Under the pieces are notes generated by a model that was not told the DNA's origin, ran no database searches, and worked only from the letters and a program-made list of their open reading frames with translations. Made by a program: the position numbers and the translations under genes. Source: CAZJHM01 sp964545925 (GTDB taxonomy: Archaea; Iainarchaeota; Iainarchaeia; Iainarchaeales; CAZJHM01). From it: a stretch of 18,334 nt of DNA. Shown piece by piece: positions 7,788 to 14,923 of the stretch. Within the stretch, counting starts at the first letter, position 1. Every line of letters starts with the position of its first letter. Location of the stretch: contig CAZJHM010000012.1 in the NCBI GenBank assembly GCA_964545925.1, positions 1 to 18,334 on the forward strand, read 5' to 3'.

Positions 7788-8918
7788 ATGGATGAAGAAA
7801 TATTTAATTATACAAAAGAAAAAGGATTGCCAGCAGGATTTGGTATAAGTATAGTTGCTTATTTGGAAAAAGAAGAAATAACAGGAGCAAAAGCTAAGAA
7901 AATAATTGATAAAGTTGTTGAAGAATACAAAGATAAAGGAGTACATTTTGGAGAAGCAGTTGGAATAATAGCTGCTCAATCACTTGGAGAACCAGGAACA
8001 CAATTAACACTAAGAACAAAACACTATGCTGGTTCAGCTGAAGTAAGTGTTGGTTCAGGAATAAACAGAATTGAAGAATTAGTTGATGCAAGAAGTAAAG
8101 CCAAATATCCTGCAATGACTATTTATTTGAAAAAAGAATATGCAAAAGATGAAGAAAAAGCAAGAAAATTTGCAAACAGCATAAACTTTGTGAAATTTTC
8201 AGATGTTGCAAAGATACACGAAAACTTGCAAAATAAAACAGCAACAATAGAATTTTCAGAAAAAGAAATGAAAGATAAAGGAGTGACACCTAAACCAATT
8301 GCTGATTTAATTGAAGAAATCCTGAAACCACAAAGTATGGAAAAAGAAAGAAATGGAATAGATTTAAAATTTAAAAGAGAAAAATTAGCAGATATAAGAA
8401 AGAAGATTTTGAAATTAAAAACTGGAAAAGTTCAAGGAGAAAAAGGAATAGACAAAACAATAGTTGTAAAAGAAGGAAATGAATATGTTGTAAAAACAAG
8501 TGGTTCAAACTTAAAGAGAATCTTGGAAATGGAAGAAGTTGATCCTTACAGAACAAAAACAAATGATGTTAATGAAATATATGAGATATTAGGAATTGAA
8601 GCAGCAAGAATAAAAATAATTGAAGAAATAAGAAAAGTATTGGAAGAAAATGGAATTCTTGTAGATATGAGACACATAATGCTTTTGGCAGACTTAATGA
8701 CAAATGAAGGAGAAATAAACGGAATTGTTAGATCTGGAATATCTGAAACCAAGGCAAGTCCATTTGCAAGAGCTGCTTTTGAAGAAACAGTTAAAAACCT
8801 ACTGGATGCAGCATTTAATAACGAGATAGAAAAACTCAATGGTGTTGTTGAGAATATTATCGTTGGACAACCAATAAAGGTTGGAACTGGTAAAATAAAT
8901 ATTGTTGTTAAAAGGTAA
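7788..8918 (+). CDS. rpoA2: DNA-directed RNA polymerase subunit A'' (C-terminal part of RPB1)
   Basis: At 376 residues, this completes the largest subunit. GEAVGIIAAQSLGEPGTQ (about 55-72) leads into the trigger loop, which reads LTLRTKHYAG. The catalytic His is present (His79), but the residue before it is Lys78 where a Phe is normally found in all domains (TFH). The end shows the cleft and clamp-foot signatures: LADLMTNEGEINGIVRSGI and SPFARAAFEETVKNLLDAA. The ATG follows the rpoA1 stop with no spacer; GGAG at 7775-7778 is the nearest SD. The stop TAA (8916-8918) is part of the next SD, AGGTAAT. Confidence 0.96.
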   Translation: MDEEIFNYTKEKGLPAGFGISIVAYLEKEEITGAKAKKIIDKVVEEYKDKGVHFGEAVGIIAAQSLGEPGTQLTLRTKHYAGSAEVSVGSGINRIEELVDARSKAKYPAMTIYLKKEYAKDEEKARKFANSINFVKFSDVAKIHENLQNKTATIEFSEKEMKDKGVTPKPIADLIEEILKPQSMEKERNGIDLKFKREKLADIRKKILKLKTGKVQGEKGIDKTIVVKEGNEYVVKTSGSNLKRILEMEEVDPYRTKTNDVNEIYEILGIEAARIKIIEEIRKVLEENGILVDMRHIMLLADLMTNEGEINGIVRSGISETKASPFARAAFEETVKNLLDAAFNNEIEKLNGVVENIIVGQPIKVGTGKINIVVKR

Positions 8919-8923
8919 TTTTT

Positions 8924-9244
8924 ATGAACCAAGAAGTAATAAAAGAAATAAGAAGAGCTGTAGATACAGGAAAAGCTTTCTATGGTGTAAAAGAAGCAAA
9001 TAAAAAGATTTTAAAAGACAATGTAAAAATAATTATATTAAGTAATAATATTAATGAGCAAGACAAGGAATACCTTGAGAACAATGCTAAGATAAAAAAA
9101 ATCCCTCTATACAAGGCAGATGTTTCAGGAGTTGAACTTGGTTCAGTTTGCGGAAAACCTTTTTCTGCAAATTCAATAATAATAACTGAACTAGGAAAAA
9201 GTGCTCTCTTGGAAATAATAGGTGCAAAGAATGAAACTAAGTAG
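8924..9244 (+). CDS. rpl30e: Large ribosomal subunit protein eL30 (L30e)
   Basis: A 106-residue member of the L7Ae/L30e RNA-binding family. It shows RAVDTGKAFYGVKEANKKI at the N-terminus, then IIILSNN, a central IPLYKADVSGVELGSVCGKPF, and IIITELGKSALLE near the end. It lies between rpoA2 and nusA, the conserved archaeal position. AGGTAAT (8913-8919), 4 nt before ATG 8924, is its SD and contains the rpoA2 stop. The gene overlaps nusA by 14 nt, suggesting translational coupling. Confidence 0.93.
   Translation: MNQEVIKEIRRAVDTGKAFYGVKEANKKILKDNVKIIILSNNINEQDKEYLENNAKIKKIPLYKADVSGVELGSVCGKPFSANSIIITELGKSALLEIIGAKNETK
9220..9226 (+). promoter_or_regulatory. Shine-Dalgarno deciding the nusA start
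   Basis: AGGTGCA inside the end of rpl30e lies 4 nt before ATG 9231. The GTG within it (9222) is in frame with nusA and is a decoy start. Confidence 0.7.
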
Positions 9245-9644
9245 TTCAGAAATGGCATATATAAAAGAATTAAGTGAACAAAGCAGAGTCTTAGCAATAA
9301 AATCCTTTGAAGTGGATAATGTAATTGCTTACTTAGTTAAACCAGAAGATGTAAGTAAAGCAATTGGAAAATCTGGAGCAAATGTAAAAAGTTTGTCCCA
9401 AAAATTAAACAAAAAAGTTGAAATTTACGAGGATGCTGAAGATATTCAAAGTTTCCTTGAAAAAGCATTAAGAGGTGCAACAATAAAGAACCTAGAAATA
9501 CAAGAAAACGGAACTGAAAAAAATGTAAGTTTTGGAATGGATTCCGAGAGCAAGGCAAACCTTTTGAATAACAGTAAAAAAATAAGAGTTCTTAAAACAA
9601 TTATTGAAGATAAATATAAAATAAAAAATATGAAAATAAAGTGA
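9231..9644 (+). CDS. nusA: Archaeal NusA-like KH-domain transcription factor
   Basis: At 137 residues this is the short archaeal form of NusA: two KH RNA-binding domains without the bacterial N-terminal RNAP-binding and S1 domains. The first KH domain is clear, with VIAYLVKPEDVSKAIGKSG and the GKSG loop at residues 46-49, followed by NVKSLSQKLNKKVEIYE. The second KH domain is less well preserved to the eye. The gene sits between rpl30e and rps12 as in many archaea. The start at 9231 rests on the upstream AGGTG; GTG 9222 would add three residues. The stop TGA (9642-9644) lies in the SD of rps12. Confidence 0.9.
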   Translation: MKLSSSEMAYIKELSEQSRVLAIKSFEVDNVIAYLVKPEDVSKAIGKSGANVKSLSQKLNKKVEIYEDAEDIQSFLEKALRGATIKNLEIQENGTEKNVSFGMDSESKANLLNNSKKIRVLKTIIEDKYKIKNMKIK

Positions 9645-9648
9645 TTAT

Positions 9649-10071
9649 ATGGGATATGGAGAATTTGCAGCAAGACAATTGGAAAAGAAAAGGAAAAAAT
9701 GGAAAAAAAAGCAAATTAAATTTAAGACAAGACTACAAAAAGAAAGAAAAGACTTGTTAAAGGGAGCTCCACAAGCAAGAGGAATTGTAATTGCAAAAAG
9801 AGGAGTTGAAGCAAAACAACCAAACTCAGGAATAAGAAAATGTGTAAGAATCCAATTAAACAAAAATGGAAAACAATTAACCGCATTAGCACCTAAAGAT
9901 GGAGCAATTAAATTTATTGATGAGCATGAAGAAGTTATTGTTGAAGGAATTGGTGGAGCCCAAGGTGGACCAAAAGGAGACCTTTGGGGAGTTAAATATA
10001 AAGTTATAAAAGTTAACAACCAATCTTTAGATATGCTTAGAAGAGGAAAGAAAGAAAAGAGTAAGAGATGA
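9649..10071 (+). CDS. rps12: Small ribosomal subunit protein uS12
   Basis: A 140-residue decoding-centre ribosomal protein. It has the archaeal basic N-terminal extension, then ARGIVIAKRGVEAKQPNSG, IRKCVRIQLNKNGK, FIDEHEEVIVEGIGG and WGVKYKVIKVN. The invariant PNS turn is present. AAGTGAT (9639-9645), which contains the nusA stop, lies 3 nt before the ATG. rps7 follows in the classic str order, and the stop TGA (10069-10071) sits in the rps7 SD. Confidence 0.95.
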   Translation: MGYGEFAARQLEKKRKKWKKKQIKFKTRLQKERKDLLKGAPQARGIVIAKRGVEAKQPNSGIRKCVRIQLNKNGKQLTALAPKDGAIKFIDEHEEVIVEGIGGAQGGPKGDLWGVKYKVIKVNNQSLDMLRRGKKEKSKR

Positions 10072-10077
10072 TATTGA

Positions 10078-10677
10078 ATGCTTGTTTTTGATAAATATGA
10101 CACAACAAAAATCGATGTAAGAGATTTAAGCTTAAAGAAGTATATGAGCTTTGGAACAAAGATTGTGCCTCATTCATTTGGAAGACAAGCTGGAAAATCA
10201 ATGGGAAAAAGTAAAATTTCTGTTATTGAAAGACTAATTAATAAACTTATGAGAAGTGGACAAGGAAAAAGAAGACTAAGTGGAAATTATATAAGAGGAA
10301 GGGGGGGAACAGGAAAAAAGTTCCAAGCAATTAATATTGTAAAAGATGCATTTGAAATTGTTGAAAAAGAAAAAAAACAAAATCCTGTACAATTATTAGT
10401 TCAAGCAATTGAAAACAGTGCTCCAAGAGAAGACACAACAAGAATAAAGAAAGGCGGAGTAAGTTATACTGAAGCTGTTGATGTTTCACCTATGCATAGA
10501 ATTGATGAAGCATTAAAAAATATTGGATTAGCATGTTTTGCTTCTTCTTTTAATAATAAAAAAACAGCTGAGCAAGCTTTAGCTGAAGAAATAATTTTAG
10601 CAGCTGAAAACTCTAACAAAAGCTTTGCAATAAAAAGAAAGGAAGAAATTGAAAGAATTGCAAAAGGTTCAAGGTGA
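10078..10677 (+). CDS. rps7: Small ribosomal subunit protein uS7
   Basis: A 199-residue protein that starts assembly of the small-subunit head. Signatures are VIERLINKLMRSGQGKRR, INIVKDAFEIVE, PVQLLVQAIENSAPRED and YTEAVDVSPMHRIDEALKNI. A short Gly-rich insert (RGRGGTG) precedes the INIVKDAF helix and includes a run of seven G bases. AGATGAT (10066-10072), containing the rps12 stop, lies 5 nt before ATG 10078. The stop TGA (10675-10677) is inside the fusA SD. Confidence 0.95.
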   Translation: MLVFDKYDTTKIDVRDLSLKKYMSFGTKIVPHSFGRQAGKSMGKSKISVIERLINKLMRSGQGKRRLSGNYIRGRGGTGKKFQAINIVKDAFEIVEKEKKQNPVQLLVQAIENSAPREDTTRIKKGGVSYTEAVDVSPMHRIDEALKNIGLACFASSFNNKKTAEQALAEEIILAAENSNKSFAIKRKEEIERIAKGSR

Positions 10678-10678
10678 T
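10672..10678 (+). promoter_or_regulatory. Shine-Dalgarno AGGTGAT deciding the fusA TTG start
   Basis: A perfect AGGTGAT contains the rps7 stop TGA and ends 4 nt before TTG 10683. The in-frame GTG at 10674 is part of the SD. The ATG at 10701 is too far downstream and would cut off the conserved GRREDM. Confidence 0.8.
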
Positions 10679-10682
10679 TTTT

Positions 10683-12878
10683 TTGGGACGTAGAGAAGAC
10701 ATGGCAAAATTAGCTCAGACATATATGAGTAATCAAAAAAATATAAGAAACATAGGAATTGTTGCACATATTGACCATGGAAAAACTACACTTACAGATA
10801 ATCTAATTGCAGCCGCTGGTTTGATTTCAAAAGACTTGGCTGGAAAGCAACTCTTTATGGATTCATATGATTTAGAACAAGAAAGAGGGATAACAATTAA
10901 TGCTTCTAATATTTCAATTGTTTACAAAAATGACAAGAAAGAAGAATATCTAATTAATATAATCGATACTCCAGGACATGTTGATTTTGGAGGAGATGTT
11001 ATAAGAGCAATGAGAGCTGTTGATGCTGTTGTTGTAGTTGTTGATGCTGTTGAAGGTGTAATGCCACAAACAGAAACAGTCATAAGACAAGCATTAAGAG
11101 AATATGTAAAACCAGTTCTTTTTATTAACAAAGTCGATAGATTGATAAAAGAATTACAATTAGATGAAAAGCAAATGCAGGAAAAATTCATAAAAACAAT
11201 AATGAAAGTAAATGACTTGATTGTAAAAAATGCACCTGAACAATTCACAAAAGACTGGCAAGTAAAAGTTGAGAATAGTACTGTTGCTTTTGGTTCTGCT
11301 TATAATAATTGGGCAGTTAGTGCAAACCAAATGAAAGACACAGGAATTAGTTTCAAAGATGTTTATAATTATATGAAAGAAGAAAGACAAAAGGAATTAG
11401 CAGAAAAAAGTCCTTTGTTTAAAGCTGTTTTAGATATGGTTGTTATGCATCAACCAAATCCACTTCAAGCTCAGAAATATAGAATACCTGCAATATGGGC
11501 AGGAGAAACAGATTCTGAAATAGGAAAAGCAATGGTTGAATGTAATCCAAATGGTCCTTTCTCAATGATGATTACTGATGTTGTAATTGACCCACATGCT
11601 GGAGATATTGCAACTGGAAGAATTTATTCCGGAACTGTAAAATCAGGATTAAGAGTAAATATAGTTGGAGCAGACAAAACAATTGGAATACAGCAGATTG
11701 CTATGTTTATGGGTCCAGAAAGAGTGACTATTGATGGAGCAATTGCAGGAAATATTGCTTCATTGATTGGATTAAAAGAAGTTTATACTGGACAAACAAT
11801 TGCAGAAACAGATATGGAACCATTTGAATCATTTAAAACAAATGTTGAACCAGTTATTACAATTAGTGTTGAACCTAAACAAACAAAAGATTTACCAAAA
11901 TTAATTGAAGTCATAAGACAAATTGCAAAAGAAGACCCAAATGTAAGAGTTTCTTTAAATCAGGATACTGGAGAACATTTGATAAGTGGAATGGGAGAAC
12001 TTCATTTAGAAGTTACTCAATATAGAATTGAACACGATAATAAAATTCCTGTTAAAACAAGTCCTCCAATAATTGTTTATCAGGAATCCATTACCCAAGA
12101 CAGTCCTTCATTAGAAGGAAAAAGTCCAAACAAACACAATAAATTCTTGATGAGAGCAGAGCCAATGCCTGACGAAATATTTGAGAAATTAAAAGATAAG
12201 AAAATAGAAGGAAAAATAAAGCCAAAAGACAAGATAATGTCTAAGAAATTTGAAGAATGTGGATTTGATATTGATACTTCAAAGAAAATATGGGCTGTGA
12301 AAAACAATTCTGTTTTAATAGATGAAACAAGAGGAATACAAGCTTTACATGAAATAAGAGAATTAGTTATTGATGGATTTATGGATGCAATGGAAAAAGG
12401 GCCACTAGCCGCAGAAAAAGTTAGTAAGACAATGCTTATAATTGAAGATGCAAAATTACACGAAGATGCAATACATAGAGGCCCATCACAAATCTTACCT
12501 TTAACTACAAGAACAATTTATGCTTGTATGTTATCTGCAAAACCAATAATGTTAGAGCCAAAACAAAAATTAACAATTAATGTTCCATTGGATTTTATGG
12601 GTTCAGTTACAAGAGAACTAAGTTCAAGAAGAGCTCAGATTTTTGATATGAGACAAGAAGGAGATACTTCAATCATAGCATCAATTGCACCTGTAAAAGA
12701 ATTGATTGGTTTTAGTGGGGATATAAGATCAGCTACACAAGGAAGAGCAATATGGACAGCAGAATATTATGGTTATGAAAAACTCCCAAATGAATTAATG
12801 GATTCAGTTATCAAAGGAATAAGAGAAAGAAAAGGAATGGGATTGGAAGTTAAGAAAGCTGATTTCTTCCTTGAATAA
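10683..12878 (+). CDS. fusA: Translation elongation factor EF-2, TTG start
   Basis: The ribosomal translocase GTPase, 731 residues from TTG 10683. The N-terminus MGRREDM matches the archaeal EF-2 start (MGRREEM). The GTPase motifs are AHIDHGKT (28-35), RGITINA, DTPGHVDFG (95 on) and NKVD (149-152). Later come QKYRIPAIWAGETDSEIGKAM and VDPHAG-like IDPHAGDIATGR. LHEDAIHRGPSQ carries His598 (codon 12474-12476), the residue that becomes diphthamide, so the modification target is conserved. The elongation-factor domain IV and V signatures (ELSSRRAQIFDMRQEGD, SATQGRAIW) are present. It closes the long rpo-str operon; the next gene, tuf, has its own promoter-like gap. Confidence 0.95.
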   Translation: MGRREDMAKLAQTYMSNQKNIRNIGIVAHIDHGKTTLTDNLIAAAGLISKDLAGKQLFMDSYDLEQERGITINASNISIVYKNDKKEEYLINIIDTPGHVDFGGDVIRAMRAVDAVVVVVDAVEGVMPQTETVIRQALREYVKPVLFINKVDRLIKELQLDEKQMQEKFIKTIMKVNDLIVKNAPEQFTKDWQVKVENSTVAFGSAYNNWAVSANQMKDTGISFKDVYNYMKEERQKELAEKSPLFKAVLDMVVMHQPNPLQAQKYRIPAIWAGETDSEIGKAMVECNPNGPFSMMITDVVIDPHAGDIATGRIYSGTVKSGLRVNIVGADKTIGIQQIAMFMGPERVTIDGAIAGNIASLIGLKEVYTGQTIAETDMEPFESFKTNVEPVITISVEPKQTKDLPKLIEVIRQIAKEDPNVRVSLNQDTGEHLISGMGELHLEVTQYRIEHDNKIPVKTSPPIIVYQESITQDSPSLEGKSPNKHNKFLMRAEPMPDEIFEKLKDKKIEGKIKPKDKIMSKKFEECGFDIDTSKKIWAVKNNSVLIDETRGIQALHEIRELVIDGFMDAMEKGPLAAEKVSKTMLIIEDAKLHEDAIHRGPSQILPLTTRTIYACMLSAKPIMLEPKQKLTINVPLDFMGSVTRELSSRRAQIFDMRQEGDTSIIASIAPVKELIGFSGDIRSATQGRAIWTAEYYGYEKLPNELMDSVIKGIRERKGMGLEVKKADFFLE

Positions 12879-12883
12879 GATTA

Positions 12884-12891
12884 TTTAAAAA
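12884..12891 (+). promoter_or_regulatory. Candidate TATA box for tuf
   Basis: TTTAAAAA starts 6 nt after the fusA stop. A transcript starting about 25 nt downstream would have a leader of about 38 nt that includes the tuf SD. A second TTTAAAAA at 12912-12919 is too close to the SD to serve. The 69-nt spacer is the longest in the rpo-to-tuf run, which supports a separate promoter for this highly expressed gene. Confidence 0.5.
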
Positions 12892-12932
12892 ACGTTTCTA
12901 TCTAAGTAATGTTTAAAAAGAGCCTATGAATA

Positions 12933-12939
12933 GGAGGTG
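12933..12939 (+). promoter_or_regulatory. Strong Shine-Dalgarno of tuf
   Basis: GGAGGTG is the longest anti-SD match in the window and ends 8 nt before ATG 12948. Confidence 0.75.
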
Positions 12940-12947
12940 TACTTCAA

Positions 12948-14216
12948 ATGGCAACTAAATCACACATAAACTTAGTCTTCATTGGACATGTTGATCATGG
13001 AAAGTCAACATTAGTTGGAAGACTTTTATACGACTCAGGAGCATTGCCAGAGCAAGATTACAGAAAACTTGAGGCAGAAGCAAAAGAAAAAGGAAAAGGA
13101 ACTTTCGCATTTGCTTATGCAATGGACAACCTGAAGGAAGAAAGAGAAAGAGGAGTTACAATTGACCTCTCATATAAAAAATTCCCAGGTAAAAAAAATC
13201 AATTTACAATTATTGATGCTCCAGGACACAAAGACTTTATTAAAAACATGATAACCGGAGCAAGTCAAGCAGATGCAGCTGTTTTGGTTGTTGCAGCAAA
13301 AGAAGGAGTTCAACCACAGACAAAAGAACATCTTTTCTTAAGTCAAGTTATGGGAATAAAACAAATGACTATTGCTGTAAATAAAATGGATGAAGTTAAT
13401 TATGATCAAAAAGTCTTTGAAACTGTAAAATCAGATATGGAAAAATTAATGAAAGGAATTGGTTTCAGAATGGATAGTGTAAAATTCTTACCTACATCTG
13501 CATGGTTAGGAGACAATGTTGCAAAAAAGAGCGACAAACTTTCTTGGTTTACAGGAAAGACACTCTTGGAAACATTGGATGATTTAATCGCTCCAGAACC
13601 ACCAGTAGACAAGCCACTGAGAATGCCAGTACAAGATGTTTATAACATCAAAGGTGTTGGAACAGTCCCAGTTGGAAGAATTGAAACTGGAATACTAAAA
13701 CCAAATGATAAAATTATCATAATGCCTTCAGGAATACAGGGAGAAGTAAAAAGTGTTGAAATGCATCACGAACAACTTCCAGAAGCAACACCAGGAGACA
13801 ATGTTGGAATAAATATAAGAGGACTAAGCAGAACAGATGTCTCAAGAGGAGATGTTATAGGACATGCAAGTAATCCTCCAACAGTTGTTGAAGAATTTAT
13901 AGCACAAATAGTTGTCTTAAATCACCCAACAGCAATTCCAATAGGATATACTCCAGTCTTCCACTTGCACACTGCACAAATAAGTTGTTCAATTGTTGAA
14001 ATACAAAAATCAATTGACCCAAAAACAGGGGCAGTAAAGGAAGTAAATCCAAAGTTCTTGAAGACAGGAGATGCAGCTATTGTAAAGATAAAGCCACTAA
14101 AACCAGTTGTTGCAGAGAAATACAAAGACTTCCCACAATTAGGAAGATTTGCAATAAGAGATATGGGGCAAACAGTTGCTGCTGGAATGATAATAGATAT
14201 TGTTCCTAGAAAGTGA
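12948..14216 (+). CDS. tuf: Translation elongation factor EF-1 alpha
   Basis: The 422-residue GTPase that delivers aminoacyl-tRNA to the ribosome. GHVDHGKS (13-20) is the P-loop, RGVTID (69-73) the switch I threonine, DAPGHKDF (90-97) switch II and NKMD (145-148) the guanine-specificity motif. Domains II and III follow, with VGTVPVGRIETG, GDNVGINIRG and a C-terminal GRFAIRDMGQTVAAGMI. The N-terminus MATKSHINLVFIGHVDHGK is typical for archaeal EF-1A, and a strong GGAGGTG supports the start. The stop codon TGA (14214-14216) lies inside a perfect hairpin. Confidence 0.97.
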   Translation: MATKSHINLVFIGHVDHGKSTLVGRLLYDSGALPEQDYRKLEAEAKEKGKGTFAFAYAMDNLKEERERGVTIDLSYKKFPGKKNQFTIIDAPGHKDFIKNMITGASQADAAVLVVAAKEGVQPQTKEHLFLSQVMGIKQMTIAVNKMDEVNYDQKVFETVKSDMEKLMKGIGFRMDSVKFLPTSAWLGDNVAKKSDKLSWFTGKTLLETLDDLIAPEPPVDKPLRMPVQDVYNIKGVGTVPVGRIETGILKPNDKIIIMPSGIQGEVKSVEMHHEQLPEATPGDNVGINIRGLSRTDVSRGDVIGHASNPPTVVEEFIAQIVVLNHPTAIPIGYTPVFHLHTAQISCSIVEIQKSIDPKTGAVKEVNPKFLKTGDAAIVKIKPLKPVVAEKYKDFPQLGRFAIRDMGQTVAAGMIIDIVPRK

Positions 14217-14234
14217 ATTCCTTTTGGAATTCAC
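14213..14234 (+). terminator. Perfect hairpin overlapping the tuf stop codon
   Basis: GTGAATTCC (14213-14221) and GGAATTCAC (14226-14234) form a perfect 9-bp stem with a TTTT loop. It is followed by a T-rich stretch (14236-14250). The tuf stop TGA is part of the left arm. It could end or process the tuf transcript or protect its 3' end; archaeal termination usually needs only the T-rich tract. Confidence 0.6.
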
Positions 14235-14249
14235 AACTTTATTTTTATT

Positions 14250-14263
14250 TGCTCATTTGAGCA
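14250..14263 (+). terminator. Second small hairpin before rps10
   Basis: TGCTC (14250-14254) and GAGCA (14259-14263) pair around an ATTT loop and run into TTTT. The stem is only 5 bp, so alone it is weak. Its position directly behind the first hairpin and T-tract makes a composite terminator or processing site plausible. Confidence 0.35.
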
Positions 14264-14284
14264 TTTTCCCTCTAAATAAAAAAT

Positions 14285-14291
14285 AGATGAT
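14285..14291 (+). promoter_or_regulatory. Shine-Dalgarno deciding the rps10 start
   Basis: AGATGAT is followed by ACAA and ATG 14296, the same layout as rpoA1 (AGGTGAT, ACAA, ATG). The ATG at 14287 is inside the SD and in frame, so it is a decoy. Confidence 0.65.
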
Positions 14292-14295
14292 ACAA

Positions 14296-14604
14296 ATGAC
14301 AAATGCAAGGATAAAATTAACAAGTTATGACCAAAAGAAACTGGATAGTGTTTGTGATTCTATAATAAGAATAGCAGACAAGACAGGTGCAAAAAGGTCA
14401 GGAAAGATTCCCTTGCCTACAAAAAGAATGAAAGTTCCAGTAAGAAAATCTCCATGCGGAGGAGGAACTGAATCATACGAAAAATGGGAAATGAGAATTC
14501 ATAAAAGACTAATTGATGTTAAAGCAGACGATAGAACATTAAGACATATAATGAAAGTAGATATGCCTGAAGAAGTTCATATAGAAATAGACTTATTAGA
14601 CTAA
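14296..14604 (+). CDS. rps10: Small ribosomal subunit protein uS10
   Basis: A 102-residue ribosomal protein of the head of the small subunit. It reads MTNARIKLTSYDQKKLDSV, then GKIPLPTKRMKVPVRKSP and WEMRIHKRLIDVKADDRTL, ending in VHIEIDLL. All are uS10 signatures, and tuf-rps10 is a conserved archaeal order. The start at 14296 aligns with family N-termini (M-x-x-ARI-x-L) and follows an SD; 14287 would add three residues. The usual SPDGEG reads SPCGGG. The tandem hairpins upstream separate it from tuf. Confidence 0.93.
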   Translation: MTNARIKLTSYDQKKLDSVCDSIIRIADKTGAKRSGKIPLPTKRMKVPVRKSPCGGGTESYEKWEMRIHKRLIDVKADDRTLRHIMKVDMPEEVHIEIDLLD

Positions 14605-14688
14605 TTTTTTCTCAATAGAAACTGATTTATCACAAAAAAATTAAGTTTAAATAAAGCTAAAAAAGATATAAAAAATTTAGATAAAATA

Positions 14689-14886
14689 ATGATTAACAAA
14701 ATAGCAAAGAAAATAGATGAATTAAAAATACAAGAAACTCCATATATAGAAAAATTAGAAGGTTTTGATTTTTATAAAATAAGAATAGGGAAATATAGAA
14801 TAATAATTGATAAATATCCTGCAACAAAAACACTTGTAATTTTAAGGATAGAAGACAGGAAAAAAGTATATAAAAAGAATTTCTAA
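14689..14886 (+). CDS. RelE/ParE-like toxin family ORF, N-terminus missing or non-standard start
   Basis: From ATG 14689 the ORF encodes 65 residues, with IAKKIDELKI, FYKIRIGKYRIIID, LVILRIEDRKKVYKK. This is the RelE/ParE fold pattern (helix, then a Y-[KR]-IR-x-G-x-YR-x-I strand pair and an ILRI-x-x-R-x-x-VY ending). The family is usually about 85-90 residues. The same frame is open upstream to the stop at 14623 and reads LNKAKKDIKNLDKI, the missing first helix (compare KAEKDLKKLDK). No ATG, GTG or TTG occurs in that stretch. An ATC at 14629 sits where the initiator would be expected. It may be a decayed toxin, use a non-AUG start, or be translated from 14689 as a short form. No antitoxin gene is visible on either side. 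The family assignment is by eye. Confidence 0.6.
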   Translation: MINKIAKKIDELKIQETPYIEKLEGFDFYKIRIGKYRIIIDKYPATKTLVILRIEDRKKVYKKNF

Positions 14887-14897
14887 CTTATTTTTAA
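14887..14897 (+). promoter_or_regulatory. T-rich TATA-like element before the archease gene
   Basis: CTTATTTTTAA lies directly behind the stop of the RelE-like ORF and about 27-37 nt before the archease ATG 14924. No SD precedes that ATG. A leaderless or near-leaderless transcript would fit; the same tract could also terminate the upstream ORF. Confidence 0.3.
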
Positions 14898-14923
14898 CAA
14901 TTTCTCAAGCTTGTTTATTTAGT

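Noticed and set aside
8546..8932. Minus-strand open frame of 128 codons over the end of rpoA2
   Set aside because: Shadow of conserved A'' sequence, with no family resemblance and no start signal.
10297..10310. Frameshift at the seven-G run in rps7
   Set aside because: The uS7 reading frame and family signatures continue correctly on both sides of the run.
14605..14688. tRNA or small RNA gene in the spacer after rps10
   Set aside because: No cloverleaf arms or TTC-loop motif; part of it is better read as the lost N-terminal codons of the RelE-like ORF.
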